DNA of 64,000 bases from Chrysemys picta bellii (lineage: Eukaryota; Chordata; Testudines; Emydidae). Made by a program: the position numbers and the translations under genes. Shown one piece after another: positions 11,990-64,000 of the stretch. Location: assembly GCF_011386835.1 (NCBI RefSeq), contig NC_088791.1, positions 12,090,998-12,154,997 on the forward strand, read 5' to 3'. Numbering within the stretch: the first letter of the stretch is position 1; each line of letters begins with the position of its first letter. The notes beneath the pieces were generated by a model. It worked only from the letters and a program-made list of their open reading frames with translations, did not search any database and had not been told where the DNA came from.

Positions 11990-13740
11990 AAGAATCTAAT
12001 GGGAAGTTTCCTTCTTATCAGCAATGCTGAGCACTCCCAGCTCCCACTGACTTCACTGCAAGTGAGAACCAGGCCATCCTCTTTTACATGCCCGATTAAG
12101 GATTTAGGTGTGGGATTTTCAAAAGCACACCACATTGGCCTAACTCTGCTCCTGCTGGAGTCAATGGGAGTTTAACCATTGACTTCAATGGGAGCTAAGT
12201 TTAAGCCAGCGCTGAGTGCTTTTTAAAACAACATACTGGGTGCCTAAATCTCGGCCTCGTAAGCATATTTGGAACACTATGGTGGATGTTACACCTCTCT
12301 CTTATTCCCATGCAACTCCCTTTGTCACTAAGAGGAGAATTTGGCTCTTTGATCCCTTTTCCCTTGTTATAATATGAATTTTTTCTCTTAGATACAAAAG
12401 GCCTGATTCTCAGCTGGTATAAACTGGCATAGCTCCGTCGACTTCAATGGAGCGAAACTGAGATACACCCGCTGAGGATCTGGCCCCACGATGCACAAGG
12501 AAATCCCGTTATTGACATTAGCAGGAGAGGCATGCTCCTACGTAAGGGCACAATTTGGTTTTACACTTGCTGTCATGCAGAAATAGACGTTAGTCCATAG
12601 CACAGTTTTTAATATCCAAATGCGTCCTGACTTTGGTTCCTTACCACCTGGTCGAAATGCCCCTGAAGAACGCACAGCAACGCGCCCATCACAATTGTAA
12701 TGGCTTTTCGGAGCGGCTCCTTTCTTTGTTCCCCTTTAACCACATTTACGCTGACTCGCCAATCGTACCCAACGTTTTATTAAACTGTACAAACAGCACT
12801 GACATTTTAAAAATTCATGGTAACGGTTCTAATTAAACATGATGACTAGCGGCAAACAGCGTGCACAGATTTTGCCTACATTTCATACAGCACAAACAGC
12901 GACTTCACAAGAGGCAGGAGACTCACATTACTGGGATATTCTTTTAACAGCACGGTGGTTTTCTTTTCTGTTTTAGATTTTCATACTGCTGCCCATCACC
13001 GTATTATGCTGAGTGCCCATTCCCTCACATGGGACCATGGCCACTGACACTGATATCCACAACGTGGTTGCACAGGTAGAAAGCCTCAGACAGTTTTAAT
13101 TGTAATGAGTCACGAACATTACATTTCCCTTGGAAATCTCTAAATATTCCTACAGATCCTCTGCTGGAATAAACCAACATAGCTCCGCTGAAGTCAACAG
13201 AGCTACACAGAGCAGAGAATCTGGCTCTTTATTTCTGCTTTGACATGATAACCAGGCTAAATATTTCCATAAGACTATCAGTGAAAAGCAGTAACTTAGA
13301 GGCATTAGATCTTTCCGTTTCTATCTCTTGAACGGCAACTGAATAAATAGGATGGTAGTTTTGCAAATCTCAGAAGACAGCGTACATTTATTGTAAAGGA
13401 TTTCCACTAAAATCTCATTACTGCTACAATATTTTTTGCCCAAAACAGAACATAATAGGTCAGCAACTTCTTGTCAACAGTTGAGAGAAAATAATTGCCA
13501 TACCATGCAATGTATTGTCTCATCTTTAGAGTGTTGTGTGCAGTTTTGTACCTTGATTCAGGTCTCTGCTGAATACCAAAGACCAGGGGCAGCATCATTT
13601 GTAGCAGTAGTATTAAGTTGTTCAGTCTTTGAAAGTACTGAATACTATCTTTCAAGTTAATACCTGCAGGGCAATGACTGGAGGCCCAATCTTGAAATCC
13701 CTAAATAATGTTTTGGGGGAGAGTCTCTCCATAATCCTGA
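11990..13740. other. 3' flank of PRKCQ, mostly unrecognised
   Basis: A near-palindromic unit lies at 12400-12487, with weak copies near 12140-12200 and 13155-13225. No gene is recognised. Confidence 0.4.
12400..12487. repeat. Near-palindromic repeat, gatcctcagctgg type
   Basis: The left arm tctcagctggtataaactgg and the right arm gatacacccgctgaggatct are inverted around cgacttcaatggagc. Sister copies are at 39064-39152 and 48325-48418. Confidence 0.55.
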
Positions 13741-13751
13741 CCAGGTGTTAG

Positions 13752-13936
13752 GCAGGGGGAGGGATAGCTCAGTGAATATTGACCTGCTAAACCCAGGGCT
13801 GTGAGTTCAATCCTTGAGGGGGCCATTTGGGGATCTGGGGCAAAAATCTGTCTGGGGATTGGTCCTGCTTTGAGCAGGGGGTTAGACTAGATGACCTCCT
13901 GAGGTCCCTTCCAACCCTGATGTTCTATGATTCTAA
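13752..13936 (+). mobile_element. Cry-type turtle SINE
   Basis: The tRNA-derived head (ggagggatagctcagtg, B box gtgagttcaatcc) is followed by cttgagggggccatttgggg and a CR1-like tail (gactagatgacctcctgagg) ending in ttctatgattc. This is the structure of the turtle tRNA-Lys-type Pol III SINEs. Confidence 0.85.
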
Positions 13937-14001
13937 GAAGAGACTCCCCCAAAGAGAACTCAGCCCAGATCTTACCCTGATGCTGGGACAGGAGTTTAGA
14001 G

Positions 14002-14581
14002 CAGCATTTCCCAAACTTGGCCACCAGGGGCTTTTCTTGCGGCCACAGCCCCTGGGCTCTGTGTGTGGGGAGTAACAGCCCCTCCCTCTCCCTGTTGCTC
14101 CTGGATGCACCACCTTGGTGTTGGTTGCTGGGGCTGTCAGCAGGGGTTGGGCCCTGCCCCCCTTTGGAGACACGTGGGGCACAATGCTGGAGGAGCAGGC
14201 AGCCAGTGAGTTCCCCACCTTCCCAAGGGTGGTGGGGCTCAGGCTTCGGACTTCAGTCCTGGGGTGGTGGGCTAGCAGAGTTTCAGGCTCTACCCCCCCA
14301 CGCCTCTCCCTAGCCCCTCATCCAGGCCTTTGTTCCCAGGCTTGGCAGGGCTGAGTAAGTCTGCTGTGAAAAGAGATATTTGTAGGTTAATATCACTTTT
14401 CACAACGGACTTACTAGCTAGCAATAAATACATTATAACGATATGGACCTGCATAGGTGCATATTTAATTGTTTTTCTTAAAGCTAATTAAGCATTTTAG
14501 GAAAAAGTGTGAGAGCGGCCACCAGCAAGAGTTGGTGGCCGCACGCTGAGGCCACCAAAAAATTTGTCCTGAGAAGCCCTG
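14002..14581 (+). mobile_element. Non-autonomous hAT element (Charlie-like)
   Basis: The ends cagcatttcccaaact and cctgagaagccctg are hAT-like inverted repeats. An 8-bp duplication, gtttagag/atttagag, lies at 13994-14001 and 14582-14589. The central part is GC-rich. A second copy in opposite orientation is at 50110-50828. Confidence 0.75.
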
Positions 14582-14606
14582 ATTTAGAGAGTCCTGTGTG
14601 AACGAA

Positions 14607-14905
14607 CACCCATAGGGTACGTCTACCTTTGGAGCTGGGGGTGTGATTCGCAGCTCCAGGAGACCCAGCCACACTAGCTTTGATGGAGCTGGCGGGCTAA
14701 AAATAGAGTGCAGATGCAGTGCTGTGAGCGACTGCGGAGGGGGGATGGCCTACCTGAGTGTGTACATGGCTGAGATGCTAGGCGTGAACTTGGGGCAGCT
14801 CGATCCTCGCGCGGCTTGCGGTGCCACAGCCATGCTCTAAGTTGAGCGCAGGCAGAGCTAGCGTGGGTACGTCTCCTCGAGCTGCCAATCACACCCCCCG
14901 GTTGA
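14607..14905. repeat. MITE-like inverted repeat
   Basis: It begins agggtacgtctacc and ends near gggtacgtctcc, with internal inverted copies of ggtgtgattcgcagctcc and gagctgccaatcacaccccc. It is related to the Harbinger-type family described below, but its ends are uncertain. Confidence 0.35.
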
Positions 14906-15743
14906 AGCACAGCCACGCCCATACAATGCAGAGGCGATGAATAAAGCTCAGAGCTGAGCCTCAGTGCATTGACCTAGGGCGAGATGTTTAGTCTGTGGTT
15001 TGAAGATCACGTCTACATGTCCCCAGCCTGCGCAAGTGTAAATCCCTGCCTGCGCGCCTAGGCAAATCGAACATTTCTGTGCATGCAAGGACTGGAATTT
15101 GCACCCGGAAAGCCCGTCTGTGCCAAGGCTATTTTGTGAGGGCAAATTCTAACTCTTGCCTAGATCGAGGCGTTTTCAAAGAGTGCAGGCCGGTGTTCCT
15201 CTTCGCCAAGTGCACGGAGGTGTACGTACAATTTTACAGGTGCACAGGTGGGGGCTGAAAAAAGACCTACCTGGAAAGGTAGCCTTCTAGGAGAGCCAAT
15301 TCTTGAACACACAACCCTTTACTCAATGGAAGTTTTGCCTCAATAAGAACGTCAGAACTGGACACTGGAGTAGCAAATCTGAGGCGCACCGCTAGGGCCG
15401 AAATGAGGTTGTCTTACTCACACGAGGAGTCCCACCGGCTATGTGTGTGAATAAGGTGACAGTATTTTGTACCTACTCCTTTTCTATTGCCTTCAAATTC
15501 AAGAGCATCCAGAAAAGAGAGAGAGACCAGAAAGAGAGTTGGTCATTAGTGAAGTACGTTTGGCATCTGCTACAGGATACCACCAGGTGGAAACCCACAA
15601 ATACGGTATCAGTTTTCACTGGTGAGTGCTTCTGTTCAGGTCCTCGTCCAAATGAACCATTCTTGGTTTTCAGTTGATAGAAGTGTTACTCAAATCAATT
15701 CACAGAATTCCTTTAGCAAGGAAGGTGTGGGGGAGGGCAGATC

Positions 15744-63961
<48,218 letters not shown>

Positions 63962-64000
63962 CTGGTTGAGACAAGGCGAAAGAAAAAAAGTGTAGATGTT

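Larger units (their letters stand above)
13387..15743 (-). other. PRKCQ: PRKCQ 3' UTR and 3' flank, end not determined
   Basis: Sequence below the stop codon must start the 3' UTR, but its end is not visible. The nearest canonical sense-strand AATAAA I find is at 13387-13392. Reaching it would require a UTR of about 2.35 kb carrying a hAT element and a Cry-type SINE. The true end may be nearer and use a variant signal. Confidence 0.3.

Overview
The window is vertebrate nuclear DNA, most likely from a turtle. CR1 LINE tails are abundant. Three copies of a tRNA-derived SINE end in a CR1-like tail, the arrangement of the cryptodiran turtle Cry/Pol III SINEs. There are also many hAT-type and Harbinger-type MITEs, Penelope-like tails and solo LTRs. 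The turtle call is inferred from repeat content; no species is claimed.

Only one gene is supported: PRKCQ (protein kinase C theta), on the minus strand. Fifteen coding exons run from 63961 (first visible exon) down to the stop codon at 15744-15746. Their junction phases all agree, and together they encode about 602 residues. This corresponds to human residue ~107 to the C-terminus: the end of the C2 domain, C1A, C1B, the V3 hinge, the full kinase domain and the AGC C-terminal tail. The start codon and most of the C2 domain lie beyond position 64000. Fourteen introns are complete. Thirteen are GT-AG, and the one at 60370-63900 has a GC donor.

Layout: 1-15743 is 3' flank and 3' UTR, with old CR1 copies, an LTR split by a CR1, Penelope-like and hAT elements and a Cry-type SINE. 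15744-28025 holds the C-terminal and activation-loop exons. 33387-45554 holds the kinase N-lobe and catalytic-loop exons. 49037-49197 holds the hinge and the start of the kinase. 55074-60369 holds the rest of the hinge and the tandem C1 domains. 63901-63961 is the last C2 exon. The introns carry most of the repeats, and several elements are nested within others. The clearest case is three hAT elements inside one another within a MIR-like SINE, 139 bp from a kinase exon.

I found no second protein-coding gene, functional tRNA or rRNA gene, CRISPR array or bacterial-type system. The most interesting points are the nested transposons with intact 8-bp target duplications, the Penelope-like tails with hammerhead-ribozyme-like cores and inverted-dimer layout, the GC-AG intron, the missing mammalian proline-rich docking motif in the V3 hinge, and several recurrent near-palindromic repeat families that I cannot name.
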